A stretch of DNA of 64,000 nt from Leptobrachium leishanense (GCA_009667805.1 CM019064.1:276005662-276069661), one strand, 5' to 3'; shown: positions 1 through 11,848, counted from the stretch's first letter. Numbers and translations are program-made. Notes: a model not told the origin generated them from the letters alone.

Positions 1-129
1 ATACTCTTTTCAAAATTTTTTATTTTTTTTAGAACTCGAACTGAACACACCCAAAAAGTTCGAAGTTCGCGAACTTTCGAACTGTCGAAGTTCAGGTCGA
101 ACCATCCGAACCCGAACAGCTCATCCCTA
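1..129. mobile_element. hAT-type non-autonomous element, one terminus only
   Basis: The segment carries CCGAACAGCTCATCCCTA at its inner edge. This is the same terminus that ends the complete copy at 45648-47562, whose ends are TAGGGATGAGC in inverted orientation with an 8-bp target duplication. The terminus abuts the transposase pseudogene exactly at base 130, so GTGACAAA (130-137) is the expected target duplication; its partner lies left of the window. The rest of the element is outside the window. Family identity is seen in the sequence; the hAT assignment comes from the duplication length of the complete copy. Confidence 0.75.
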
Positions 130-2436
130 GTGACAAAACCTCCAGTGGCACTGAACATCTGAACACCTAGTAGCTGCATAGCATATTGGCTAAGTTCTGG
201 CCAGTGATCCAATCTCAACACCCAGTAAGCCAGTGGATCATCTGATGGAAAGGTACCCAGGTCTGCCCTTGCCCCTAGGTAGTCCTGCACCATACGGTGA
301 AGACGCTGGCAATGGGTGCCTACATTTGACGTCCCTGGGCGTCGTGGACTAAAAAAATTTAAAAAGGCATCAGTCAAGCGGCCCCGGCCTTCACCTTTTA
401 TTCCTCTGATCATCCGCAGCCTCAGAAGCACCTGTGTCATCACTTGGTAACCTACCAGTGCCTGGAAAGGTGTTACACAAGTGTCGCTTTAGCGCGTCCT
501 CAAGTTTTTTCATCCTGTCCTCCCTCTGTGCGGGCAGGATGAGCTCTGCAACTTTACCCTTGTATCGTGGATCAAGAAGGCTTGCCAACCAGTAATGATC
601 CCTCTCCTTGATAGCACAAATCCTGGGGTCCTTTACCAGGCTTTGCAGGATAAGGGAGCCCATGCAGCTTAGGTTGGAGGTGCATTAGCTTCCGAGTCTT
701 CCTGGTCAATGAGGAGGATGACCCCATCGTGCACTTCCTCCTCCCAGCCACGTACTAGTCCTTGTGTTTCTGGGCACACAAAACCCTCCCTTGAGGAATC
801 CCCACCTTCAATGCCCCCACTACTTAAATATTCCTCCTCATCCTCCTCCTGTCTGATCTGAGGACCCGCAGGAATGCTGTCTGCGTAAAGACTGGGGCCT
901 TCAGAGCTAGGGAAGGCCTCCTCTTCCTCCCGCTGCTCTGCCTCTAGAGCCACATCTATAATTCCCCGCAGAGTGTGCTCCAGCAGGAACACTAAAGGAA
1001 TTGTGTCACTGATGCATGCACTATCCCTGCTCACCATCCTCGTTGCCTCCTCAAATAGTGACCGTAAAAAAACAAGTTGACCTGAACCTGTCCTTGTGCC
1101 TTACTCACACAGGTACTCGTTGATGGCCCTTTGCTGCTTGTGCAGGTGCTGCAGCATTGCTAATGTCGAGTTCCACCTGGTGGGCATGTCACAGATCAGA
1201 CGGTTTGTGGGAAGGTGGAATCCTCTTTGAATTTCTGCCAGGCGAACGCATGCTGGGAATGACCGTCTGAAGTGGCTGCAGACTTTTCTGGCCTGGCTGA
1301 GAAGCTCTTCCAGCCCTGGGTACTTGGTTAGGAAATGCTGTACCACTAGATTTAGGACGTGTGCTAGGCATGGTACATGCGTCAATTTACCCTTGCGTAG
1401 GGCGGAGAGAAGGTTGCTGCCATTATCACAGACGATCATTCTCAGCTGATGCTGGAGTGGTGTTAACCATCTCTGCACCTGCCACTGCAGAGCTGACAGA
1501 ATTTCTGGCCCGGTGTGACTACTGTCCCCTAAACAAACCAGCTCAAGCACAGTATGGCATCTTTTGCTTGAGCCATTGCGTAGCCCCTGTCAGGCATCGG
1601 TTTAACTGCCACATCACCAGAGACACAGAAGGAGGAGGAGGAGGAGGAAGAGGGAGAGGTGGTGGTGGATCAGACAGACCTCATACAAGCAGCTTTCTGG
1701 AGGCGTGGTGCATGAACAAGCTCCAACGTGGTGCATGAACAATCGCCAACGGGATGCGTGGCAGGTGGTCATATGTCGCTTCAAGCACGTGGTACCCAAG
1801 CGTCCGGTGTCTTTACCACGCTTGAGCCTCATCTGACATAGATTACAAATAGCAATGGTGCGGTCTGCTGTACATTTCTTAAAGAACTCCCAGACAGCAG
1901 AGTTCCTGGATGTGTGCTTTGAGACAACAACGCTCTGCACCTGAGCAGCTCTGACATCTGATGCCTTGCACTGGCTAGTGCTACGGTTGGTCATAGAGGA
2001 TGTTGTGCCTCGTGTTTGTTGTGCCTTCTCACTTGACTCCTCCGTTCGATCAGGCACCCAGGTGGAGTCAGTGACCTCATCATCATTGTCATCACCCCCT
2101 ATCTCCTCGTCACTGGAGTCAACTTGGCAGTATGCTGCAGCTGCTGGGGCAACATGAGTGCCAATTATTTGTGTGTCACTGGCACCCCCTTCCTCTAGGT
2201 TGATTATACTCCCTTCCTCAACCTCAGAGATTGAATCAGAGCACTGTAGTTGCTGCGCATCCTCAAGCAGCATGTCACTGTCATTGTAGTCAAACAATTC
2301 AGCTGACTCCTCCGGGTGTGATAGTGAGGCAAGGGCAGGAGTAGCTTAGATGCTTAGCCAAAGATGCTTAGGCAGCTGAGGTGGACTGTAAACCACTACA
2401 AGCCTGGCTGGCAGAGGATGAGGAGGATGAGGATGG
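130..2436 (-). pseudogene. BED-finger hAT transposase (ZBED-like), decayed main body
   Basis: Read on the minus strand, fragments follow the order of a hAT transposase. First comes an acidic N-terminal stretch (about 2330-1980), then a BED zinc finger (about 1900-1780) with C-x2-C in ICNLC and the H-x4-H pair in RHMTTCH. The catalytic-core segment (1550-1101) contains CDNGSN, CLAHVLNLVV and TRWNSTLAML, all typical of hAT RNase H-like folds. An acidic linker (1037-669) follows, then LASLLDPRYKGKV (about 600), then the C-terminal dimerisation region with DPLAYW and WPELSQYAMQLLG (about 250-165). The expected SAPSER-type segment before FSATGGF is missing, and the gene stops at the MITE junction at 130. 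Stops and frameshifts near 2340, 1600, 1080 and 665 make it non-functional. A short duplication around 1690-1740 (GTGGTGCATGAACAA twice) lies just after the finger. It could be a decayed transposon or a domesticated ZBED copy; the breaks favour the transposon. Confidence 0.85.
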
Positions 2437-2441
2437 CCTGG

Positions 2442-3100
2442 TGTCATACCCCTATCCCTAGTGCGCCGGACCCCCCCGGAGTTCGCCGCTCAAGATGTTT
2501 ACATAGAGTCATTAATGTGCAACCCATTGCCGGAACGAGCCCATCTGAGGAGCCCTTCGCGCATGCGCGATCAGAATCTACACAAACCTCTGCCGCGGGT
2601 TCTACTACGCATGCGCTCCTGTTTCCGGGGACCCCTCCCTAGCGTCTGACGTCACAGACGCGCACTTAGGAGCGCCAAACTATAAAACCCTAGATACCAT
2701 ATGCGACAGTGTTCTAGTATTGTTAGGATTTCCCAAAAGCTATACTTGAGACCATCACCATACCTAAGACCCGGAATACCACTCGACTACCCTCCTGCTA
2801 ATCCACTTCAACTGTACCGCGATTCCTGGACTATTAACGCTGACCTGGCTTGCCTCCTGATTTATGCATCCTTGATTAACCCCTTCAACTGTACTGCGAC
2901 TCCTGGACTGTTAATGCTGACCTGGCTTGCCTCCTGACTTATGCATCCTTGATTAACCCCTTCAACTGTACTGCGATTCCTGGACTATTAATAACATCGA
3001 ACCAGCTGGATCCTGCTTCCTGTTTACCGTGTAACAAGGCCGCGCTGCACTTGCTATTGGGTTCTACGAACAGTAAGTTCAATACTTTCCTTATCTAACA
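2442..3100 (+). mobile_element. Solo LTR, 5-bp target duplication CCTGG
   Basis: The element begins TGTCATACC and ends TTATCTAACA (TG...CA). It is flanked by identical CCTGG at 2437-2441 and 3101-3105. Removing it rejoins the transposase reading frame (LVDWLTR on one side, a serine run on the other), which proves it is an insertion. A TATA box (TATAAAA, 2681-2687) with an upstream CRE-like TGACGTCA (2647-2654) gives the plus orientation and the U3/R boundary. Length is 659 bp and no internal retroviral genes are present, so it is the product of LTR-LTR recombination. A 5-bp duplication fits Ty3/Gypsy-like or some retroviral families; the family is not recognised. Confidence 0.85.
2806..2993 (+). 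repeat. 77-bp tandem repeat inside the solo LTR
   Basis: The unit starts CTTCAACTGTACTGCG at 2806, 2883 and 2960, giving two full copies and a partial third, 77 bp apart with a few substitutions. It lies downstream of the LTR TATA box, in what would be the transcribed R/U5 part. Confidence 0.85.
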
Positions 3101-3105
3101 CCTGG

Positions 3106-3304
3106 TTAGCCAATCCACCAAATCCTCTGTATGTTGCTGCTGCTTAAGAAGACGGCCATCACCAGTTAGAAAGAGCAAGCGTGCCCCTGCAGAGGATGCA
3201 CCACGTCCACAACGACCAGAGGCACAGCCTCCGGACACAGAGGCTGCTTGCCCTCTAATCTGTGCCTGGGAGCGACTGCCTGTACTTTTTGGTCTTTCTG
3301 ACAT
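3106..3304 (-). pseudogene. N-terminal part of the same BED/hAT transposase
   Basis: The minus-strand frame starts with ATG at 3304 (MSERPKSTG...) and runs through a Gly/Ala/Arg-rich stretch to EDLVDWLTR, where the solo LTR interrupts it. On the far side (2436 downward) the frame continues with a serine run and, after one frameshift near 2345, joins the acidic segment ending ELFDYNDSDM. The MSERPK-type start and low-complexity N-terminus are common in BED/hAT proteins; there is no separate domain here. The assignment to the same gene rests on frame continuity once the LTR and one duplicate CCTGG are removed. Confidence 0.7.
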
Positions 3305-3321
3305 GGTGAGTGATATATACA

Positions 3322-3738
3322 TTAAAGATATACAGAACTCTGATTCAACTCTGTTATAAAAATTGGAGATATGCTGCAGAACTCTGATTCAACGCTGATA
3401 TAAAGATTAAAGATTTCCAGAACTCTGGTATAACTCAGTGAGACACCCTGATAGCTGGCAGACAGTGACAAGACACAGATTACAATTCCCAGAAACCTCC
3501 TATAAATCAGTGAGACCCCCTGATGGGTGGCAGTGACAAGACACAAATTACAATTCCCAGGAACCAACTACAAGTCAGTGAGACCCCCTGATAGGACCCC
3601 CTGATAGCTGGCAACAGTGACAAGACACAGATTACAATTTTCAGAAATATGCTAGAAGTATGTGAGAACCCCTGATAGCTGGCAGTGAGAAGACACAGAT
3701 TACAATTCCCAGAAACCTCCTATAAATCAGTGAGACCC
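3322..3738. repeat. Degenerate tandem repeats 5' of the transposase, part 1
   Basis: Units of about 70-80 bp share GACAAGACACAGATTACAAT and CAGTGAGACCCCCTGATAG, with several copies between 3420 and 3738. They lie immediately upstream (minus strand) of the transposase start, so they probably belong to the transposon's 5' region. The array is interrupted at 3739 by a solo LTR and resumes at 4776. Confidence 0.7.
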
Positions 3739-4775
3739 TGTCAGGAACCTGGACGCCAGCGCCGCAGGAAACCTAAAAGCAAGCCAGTTTCCTGTAAGGA
3801 GACTGGTAATTCTTCTACAACCAGGCTGATCCAGCAACCAGGTGCTGACTAATGCATCCTGATTTCCCCCTCTACAAAAAGGAACCACTCCCAAGACACA
3901 ATGCTTCTGCATTATCTTGGTATATGCCAAGCTGACAGGGAGCTGCCTCTTGTTCCTCTATCTAGACCCTAACTGTTTTGTCTCCACCAGCATTCCCTTC
4001 CTCTGTGCCTGTATACTACAGAAGTCTCAGAACCTGCTGCCCTGCATCCTGCAGAATCCGCTGCCTTGTATCCTACAAAAGTCTCAGAACCTGCTGCCCT
4101 ACCTCCCGCAGAATCCGCTGCCTTGTATCCTACAGAAGTCTCAGAACCTGCTGCCCTACATCCCACAGAATCTGCTGCCTTGTATCCTACAGAAGTCTCA
4201 GAACCTGCTGCCCTGCATCCAGCAGAATCCGCTGCCCTGTATCCTACAGAATTCTCAGAAGCTGCTGCCCTGCATGCCGCAGAATCCGCTACCCTGTATC
4301 ATACAGAATCCTCAACCTGCTGCCCTGCATCCCGCAGAATCCGCTGCCCTGTATACTACAGAATCCTCAGAACCTGCTGCCCTGCATCTGGTAGAATTCG
4401 CTACCCTGCATCCTGCAGAATCCCCAGAGCCCGTTGCTCTGCATTTCCTGGACCCTCTGCACTTCCAGGACCCTCTACAGACCCAGGAACCTCTGCCCGC
4501 AAAAACACTCTGTCTCCCATATATTTCTCTTTTGTCGTAGTTTAGTTTAGTATAGTTTAGTATTGTCTTATCTTGCCTTCAGTTAAAGTTATTATTTATT
4601 GTTTATTCAGTGTGCTCCCTTCCCTTCAGTATTACCAATCCCTTCTATATTCATCTATTGCCTTTATGTTCTATGATTTCCTAATAAACGCTCTTTTGTT
4701 TATACAGCTACAACTCTCAGCAAATATCATTGCACATTGGGCTCAATTCTACCACCCCGGAACCAGCTCCTTACA
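3739..4775 (+). mobile_element. Solo LTR with internal minisatellite, target duplication GACCC
   Basis: The element starts TGTCAGGAACC and ends CTCCTTACA. Identical GACCC flanks it at 3734-3738 and 4776-4780, and the host tandem array continues on both sides. AATAAA at 4683-4688 supports the plus orientation. The TGTCAGGA start is shared with the Sushi-type element at 23938, so a related Ty3/Gypsy group is likely, but the bodies differ. At 1037 bp it is long for an LTR because of the 57-bp repeats inside. No gag or pol is present. Confidence 0.82.
4024..4440 (+). repeat. 57-bp minisatellite within the solo LTR
   Basis: About seven units start TCTCAGAACCTGCTGCCC and contain GCAGAATCCGCTGCC; early units begin at 4024, 4081, 4138, 4195 and 4252, exactly 57 bp apart. 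Because 57 is a multiple of three, all forward frames stay open and give repetitive peptides of up to about 207 residues. I regard these as repeat by-products rather than genes. Confidence 0.85.
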
Positions 4776-5045
4776 GACCCCCTGATGGGTGGCAGTGACA
4801 ACACACAGATTACCACAATTCCCATATATTTTGTAGAAATGAGACCCCCACTATTGCTGCTGGCAGTGAGAACACAAAGATTACAACAATTCCCAGATAT
4901 TTTGTAGAAATGAATGACCCCCAAAATACTTGGTGGCAGTGAGAACACACAGATTAGAACAATTCCCAAATATTTTGTAGAAATTACTGACCCCCCAAAA
5001 TACTTGGTGGCAGTGAGAACACACGGATTAGAACAATTCCCAAAT
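4776..5045. repeat. Degenerate tandem repeats 5' of the transposase, part 2
   Basis: Units of about 70 bp contain ACACACAGATTA, CAATTCCCA and TATTTTGTAGAAAT and continue the array broken by the LTR at 3739-4775. Together the two parts form one former array of about 0.7 kb upstream of the BED/hAT gene. Confidence 0.7.
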
Positions 5046-5429
5046 ATTTAAATTCCCATCATTTGTTATCTGAGGTTGTTAAACATCTTTAAAAACCTTT
5101 GTAATGCTTTAAAATTGCTTACATGTGAAGATGGTGTGTATATATACATGAGAAAGATGATAGATAGCTGCTGCAGAGGTGGCTTTGACCAGTTGCATAA
5201 ACCTGATCTCTGCTAAAAAAAAAAAAAAAAGCCATCTAGTATGGCATGGCATTGATTGAAAGGTTCTGTGTAAATCAGACCTGGGATGCAAAAAAGTGAG
5301 ACAGATGTCATTTGCATATCTTACCCAGAGTTCTGTGGTGGATATGGGGAATGTAGCACAGGAGCTCTGGGGTGCAGTTGTTTGAATTGCTGTGATGTGC
5401 AAATAGCTTCTGCAATAATAAACTATACA
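5046..5429. other. Flank between tandem repeats and minisatellite
   Basis: No gene is seen. The last 25 bases (CTGCAATAATAAACTATAC) resemble the sequence bordering the second minisatellite (reverse complement near 19380: CTGCAATATAAAAAGATAG). This suggests that the minisatellite here is a fragment of the same hAT-type element. An adenine run lies at about 5215-5230. Confidence 0.5.
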
Positions 5430-6462
5430 TGGATATATTTGCCCCAGCTCACATGGATATATATATATTGCCCCCAGCTCACATGGGTATATTTTCCCCA
5501 GCTAACATGGATATATATATTGCCCCAGCTCACATGGGTATATTTGCCCCCAGCTCACATGGGTATATTTGCCCCAGCACACATGGATATATATATTGGA
5601 CCAGCACACATGGATATATATATTGCCCCTGCTCATATGGATATATATATTGCCCCCGCTCACATGGATATATTTGCCCCAGCTCACATGGATATATATA
5701 TTGCCCCCAGCTCACATGGGTATATTTGCCCCATCTCACATGGGTATAGTTGCCCCCAGCTCACATGGATATATATATTGCCCCCAGCTCACATGGGTAT
5801 ATTTGCCCCAGCTCACATGGATATATATATTTGCCCCCATCTCACATGGATATATTTGCCCCAGCTCACATGGATATATTTGCCCCCAGCTCACATGGAT
5901 ATATATATTTGCCCCAGCTCAAATGGGTATATTTGCCCCCAGCTCACATGGATATATTTGCCGCAGCTCACATGGATATATATATTGCCCCCAGCTCACA
6001 TGGGTATATTTGCCCCCAGCTCACATGGATATATATATTTGCCCCCAGCTCACATGGGTATATTTGCCCCCAGCTCACATGAATATATTTGCCCCAGCTC
6101 ACATGGATATATATATTGCCCCCAGCTCACATGGGTATATTTGCCCCCAGCTCAGATGGGTATAGTTGCCCCCAGCTCACATGGATATATAAATTGCCCC
6201 CAGCTCACATGGATATATAAATTGCCCCAGCTCACATGGGTATATTTGCCCCCAGCTCACATGGGTATATTTGCCCCCAGCTCACATGGGTATTATTGCC
6301 CCCAGCTCACATGGGTATTATTGCCCCCAGCTTACATGGGTATTATTGCCCCCAGCTCACATGGATATATTTGCCCCCAGCTCACATGAGTATAATTGCC
6401 CCCAGCTCACATGGGTATATTTGCCCCTTGCTCACATGGGTATAATTGCCCCCAGCTCACAT
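5430..6462 (+). repeat. AT-rich minisatellite array 1
   Basis: About 38 copies of a 24-29 bp unit follow the pattern CCCCAGCTCACATGG followed by (G/A)TATATTTG or (G/A)TATATATATTG. Unit length varies mainly in the TA tract. Several forward frames are free of stops over long stretches (one spans 5286-6389), encoding repeats of HMDIYIAPA or SSHGYICPQ. Because every frame is open and units vary by 1-5 bases, these are not credible genes. The same unit in reverse orientation forms the array at 17574-19361. Confidence 0.92.
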
Positions 6463-6936
6463 GGTGCACTATGGCGGTTTGCCGATTTTTTAAAATAACG
6501 TGCCTCGCTCGCGCTGCCCAGCAAGGTGCAGGATACGCGCGCACCCTATAGCCATCTGCTGCGTGCGCATCCTAGTCTCCTGGATGGGCACGCAACCTCT
6601 AACTGGCCGCTGCGAGCGCTTCCAGTTCTCCTGGATGCGCACGCGGCCGTCGGGTAGAGGCTGCGCGCGCATCCGGCGTCCGAAGCTGCGCATATGGTTT
6701 CTGTTGGTTGCGCGCGCAGCCAACAGAAACCCGGATGTGCGGCAATGGACAGAACAATTTTATAGTATAGATAGTATAGATTTGGTAAGCCGTATATATA
6801 CAGTATATTTATTTATTTTTTCCCCACATGCGTCATGCACTCACACTGTAGTTCCCATTTAAATTCACCACCCGCTGTTCCGTCGTGTGGCCCCAAAGTA
6901 ACATATATGTTACACATATACACATCTACATGTGTA
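6463..6936. other. GC-rich segment with short hairpin, then AT-rich spacer
   Basis: 6490-6740 is rich in CpG and GCGCGC tracts. A perfect 12-bp stem (GGTTTCTGTTGG at 6696-6707 and its complement at 6720-6731) encloses an alternating GC loop. It is probably the remainder of a MITE. No gene is recognised. Confidence 0.5.
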
Positions 6937-7121
6937 TGACGGCACTCAAGGGCTAAAATATTCTTATATGAAGTTACTCCATTAAAACAAGAGTTAACGT
7001 TTCCGCTCCACCCAGGAGTTTTCCTCAGAGTGGAGAAAGCTTCTGGGAGGAGCTTAAACGTCAACTCTTGTTTTAATGGAGTAACCTAATATAAGAATAT
7101 TTTAGCCTTCGAATGCCGTCA
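6937..7121. mobile_element. Palindromic MITE, likely TA target
   Basis: Two arms of about 66 bp (6937-7002 and 7056-7121) are near-perfect inverted copies, starting TGACGGCACTC and ending GAATGCCGTCA, with a loop of about 53 bp. TA dinucleotides border both ends, as expected for the Tc1/mariner superfamily, but a two-base duplication is weak evidence. The element lies about 0.5 kb upstream of the TMEM47 promoter region. Confidence 0.75.
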
Positions 7122-7559
7122 TACTCCTACACACACACACACCACTGATGTTTGAAAAGAATAAGGAAAATTGCATTTTTGCGACAAATTTTAGCGTTCC
7201 AAAGAGAAAAATTCTCAAGAGAGCCAGAGAAGCGTCATCTTCTCCTGCCGCTGTTTGGAAGTTCCTTTTTTTGAAAGGCTCACATTTGTCATGGCTGAAA
7301 CAATGACGACTTTCTCGGCTGTTTGTTACGGAAAACACCGGAGCTTTCTGAATAACCCTCATAGCCTTTGTAAGAATAATGCAAAAATTATTGCCAAATT
7401 AAATAAAGAGTAAAAGCAGAGTAAAAAAAATCATATAACCCCCCAAAATAATAATTTATGTATAAGAAACAGACATACAGCAGCTCTAACATACAATGCA
7501 TTCCAGACTTAAATTCCTCCAACACCCATGAGGGTAAGTATAAAAATAAGCTCCACTTC
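7122..7559. other. Upstream flank of TMEM47
   Basis: A short AC run lies at 7127-7142, followed by sequence without recognisable features. CTTTCTGAATAACCC near 7345-7360 resembles one terminus of the 'GGGCTATTC' MITE family, but no partner end was found. Confidence 0.35.
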
Positions 7560-8596
<1,037 letters not shown>

Positions 8597-9570
8597 TAAA
8601 GTAGCATCTGTCGGCTCGCTGTCTCCTGGCACCCAGCACACTCCTCTCTCTCATTCTACACTTAAATGTAACTATTATTAGCCACATCAGCCAGAGATCA
8701 GAGGCTGCCATCAGTCTTGGGATGCAGCAGGCTTTAGGATTCTGTACTGTGCTTTGGGGGGGGGGGGGGAGAGACTGATTAGTTTGTGCATTTCATTCCG
8801 TTGTTGATGTTTGTGCTTCTGCATCCTATTCATCCCCAGTGAGAAAAAGAACACCAAACTGCACCAAGTTAAAAGGGTGAGGCTTAACCCCCTGAGTGCT
8901 GGAGAGCTGAACAAGTGGTTTATTGCTTCATAGAAACAGGCTGGAGGGTATGAGTGAATAGTTGGTACAGATGGGTTTTGGTTGATGTGTTGCTTTTAGA
9001 GGTCGGCTTGTGCCTTGTTTGCCCTTGTTGATACATTGTCTCTCATGTATTATTGTTATTATCGTTCTATACAGATTGTGTTTTGAGTTCAACGCCTTTG
9101 GCTTTTCTTTTGCAGCATTTCCCATGGTTTGGCTTTTACCTACCCCAATATCTTTATCTGATCTGGATTTCACTTTTTGTTTCATTTTGTGACTATTGTA
9201 CAGATGTTTGTGTGTATATATAAATATGCATGAAAAATAATGTCTGTATATATATATATATTCTTCAATGACATTTGTGTGTTGGTCTCTGACCTGCAGA
9301 ATGCCTTGGCAGCAGCCTTCCTTCCCCCCCCCCACTCATTTCCTTCAGGAGATAGATAGTGAGCCACTGACAATAGAATCAGCAGCATTACACTATCTGT
9401 GGATGGATGCCTCATTGTTGTAGTGGTAAATAATTAAATGTGGTGTGCTAGTAAGTGGCTCACTTGCTTTTACTGTGTCAGCTGCTCTCCTGCAATTCAC
9501 TCCTATATTTTAATATGTAAATTGACAGTCACACACTCTGTGCAATCTTGAATGTGTTCTCTTTTACTTG

Positions 9571-9749
9571 CAGGGCTATTCAGAAAGAGGTGAAAACTAG
9601 GAGAATGACTGGAGAATGGAAAATTCTAGGTCAAAATAGTCAAACCATCTCACTTTCCAAATTGTTCATTTTTCTGGTTTTGTTATTTTGACCTAGAATT
9701 TTCACTTCGAGTCATTCTCAAGGTTTTCACCTCTCTCTGAATAGCCCTG
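9571..9749. mobile_element. MITE, 'GGGCTATTC' family, duplication TTG
   Basis: The termini are CAGGGCTATTCAGA and TGAATAGCCCTG in inverted orientation, with TTG on both sides (9568-9570 and 9750-9752). The interior carries the shared arm GAAAATTCTAGGTCAAAATA and its inverted copy. Related copies are at 29806-29988 and 46127-47062. The 3-bp duplication suggests a PIF/Harbinger-like source. Confidence 0.78.
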
Positions 9750-9752
9750 TTG

Positions 9753-11840
9753 GTGTAATAATCCAAAATAAGTCAGTACAATGATCTGTAAAACAGACAT
9801 GTATGTTTTAAAGAAAAAGCCTCTAATTTCACATGACTTTATTTATATACATGCATTTAAATATACTACAGTAGGTCTGTCATACTGCTCCAACATACAC
9901 TGTAGCGTTGCACCATATATTTTTATTTGTCTGAAGTTAACAGTGTTCTTGTTCATTTTGCTCCTTTAGACTTCATAGATATTAATAGGAATAATAACAA
10001 AGCATTCATTTGGACTACTGATTATCTTTAATGAAGCAATCCAAAAAACATTTCTAGGAAAATAATGCTGTTGTGTTTTTTTTTCCATTAGCTACAGTAG
10101 CTTGCAGTCAAGGGAATAATTGCAATGTGTGGCGCAATGCCCCGCTTGAAACAGTGATCTCTTCTGTATAAATTGATTACCATTTACATCAGAAGCTAAT
10201 GTTTATCCATTTTTTTGCAAATATTATTAAAAGTGCATTATGAGCCAATCTGGTTGCAATACAGGGATAATGGCATGTTATAGTAGATAACTTGAACTGC
10301 TTTGTTACTTGTAACAGTAAACTACAAATATCCTTTGAAGGTTTCTGTTGTGGACAGTAGTTGTTTTGAAGGAAAATATGGAAAACTGTAATATTTTTAC
10401 TGGCGCTATTTAGCCTTTAGTCAGTCATTTTAAAGTGGATAGATTTACAAGTGGTTTGGCATCTCCCTAGAATGTGGGATACATTGAACTTACACTGCTT
10501 GTGTTTAGAAAAAAAATTCCTCAGTTGTTGATATTTCTCTTTTTTTTTATTGTGACTATGAAAGAAATTAGGAAGTGGTAGGAGTTTAGCCCCCCCCCCC
10601 ATTTGTATAAAGACAAGGACAGCCATGCTCCTCATTCCAGACGCAGAGGCTAGTTTTGTTAAACAGTGGTCATTGGCCAGCCAGCAGGTCCCCTGTTTTT
10701 GGTTGGCTGTTATGAGGATTGATACCCGAAGCCTTAATGATTTATCTTTAGAGTCTAAGGTTGCCACATCGACCTAGTTTTCCAATACACATATAATTTA
10801 TAACGCGACTTATATGTTAAGCTCTATATGCAATGGCATTATTATCCTACCTGTTGCTTTGACCATTTCTTGTGATTCACATATAATTTGTTCATGCTGA
10901 TGGGTAGTGCAGGAAAAAATGCCACCTTGCGGCACGTAGAATCCATTTGCTGCACATAAGAAATTAAAAAAGAATCCCAGGTGACCTGCCTTAACCTCCT
11001 TCCTGCAGCATATGGATTATACATGTTGCAGGGCAGCACTTTTCCCTGTGCTCCCCTGTGCATAATATCAAAATATGTGTCCTGGAAAACATGTCCAATG
11101 TGGCAACTCTATTACAGAGTGTGACTGACCAGGTGTCTGGGCTCTGGTGGGTAATAAGTGATTTGAGGACAGGCCATGGGATAACTGAGGAGATCCTTTG
11201 ATATTCCTAGTCAGCCCATGGCTACTGCAGCAAACCTGAGTATTCCTCTCCCCCCCCCTATAATGTTAATACCTGTCAATATCTGATGGCAGGCCTCGTC
11301 AAAGGAGAATCAGTTGGATCTGCCAAGTTCTTTTATTCAGGCTACAAGTAGGAAGATTTGCCTGTTGAGATCTTTCCATGTATTGCTCCTTTCAACTAGT
11401 TACTTGCTTGTCAGCAATAAATGCGGTTCAGCACTGGCAGCTGCACATAGCCCTATATGGAGATAAGCAAATGGTTAATGATGGGATGAGGTATACTTGC
11501 TGGTCCTATCTCTTAGAGAAACCATTCATCAGTGGCAGAAGTGATTGATGGCAACAATGTACATGTGGGTGACAACTGTTGTTTTATACCAGATGGAGCT
11601 GTAACAAATAAATATGTTATAGTATCATCTGTGCTTTATTACCAGTTATACTTATAATAACTTGTCAGGAATATAGTTCAAGTCGCTTATCAATGTTCTG
11701 AAAATGGGTGACTAGACAATGGAACTGGCAAGAGATGCTCCACTTTCTCTATTTAAAAGGCAGAGTCAAGGGTTAAAATGGGATTGGGAACCAGATGGGT
11801 TAAACATTAAACCCCCACCACACGTCCTTTCCATTTTAAC
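9753..11840. other. Intron sequence, no gene seen
   Basis: The sequence is mostly unique and AT-rich, with short homopolymer runs (C-run near 10593, T-run near 10548). A pyrimidine tract plus AG at 10077-10091 imitates a splice acceptor but does not lead into TMEM47 coding sequence. 11765-11846 has GGGTTAAAATGGGA with its inverted counterpart CCATTTTAACCC and may be a small MITE. Confidence 0.5.
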
Positions 11841-11848
11841 CCTTAAGA

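Noticed and set aside
3917..4545. Three overlapping forward frames of 138-207 codons
   Set aside because: They arise from the 57-bp minisatellite inside a solo LTR; no conserved domain and all frames are equally open.
5286..6389. Long forward open frame (367 codons) over minisatellite array 1
   Set aside because: Several overlapping frames and both strands are open, the peptide is a pure repeat, and unit length varies by non-multiples of three; this is a property of the repeat unit.
10077..10180. Pyrimidine tract and AG followed by a short open stretch, as a possible exon
   Set aside because: The downstream frame does not supply the D-W continuation or a membrane segment as required for TMEM47 exon 2, and it is not recognisable otherwise.
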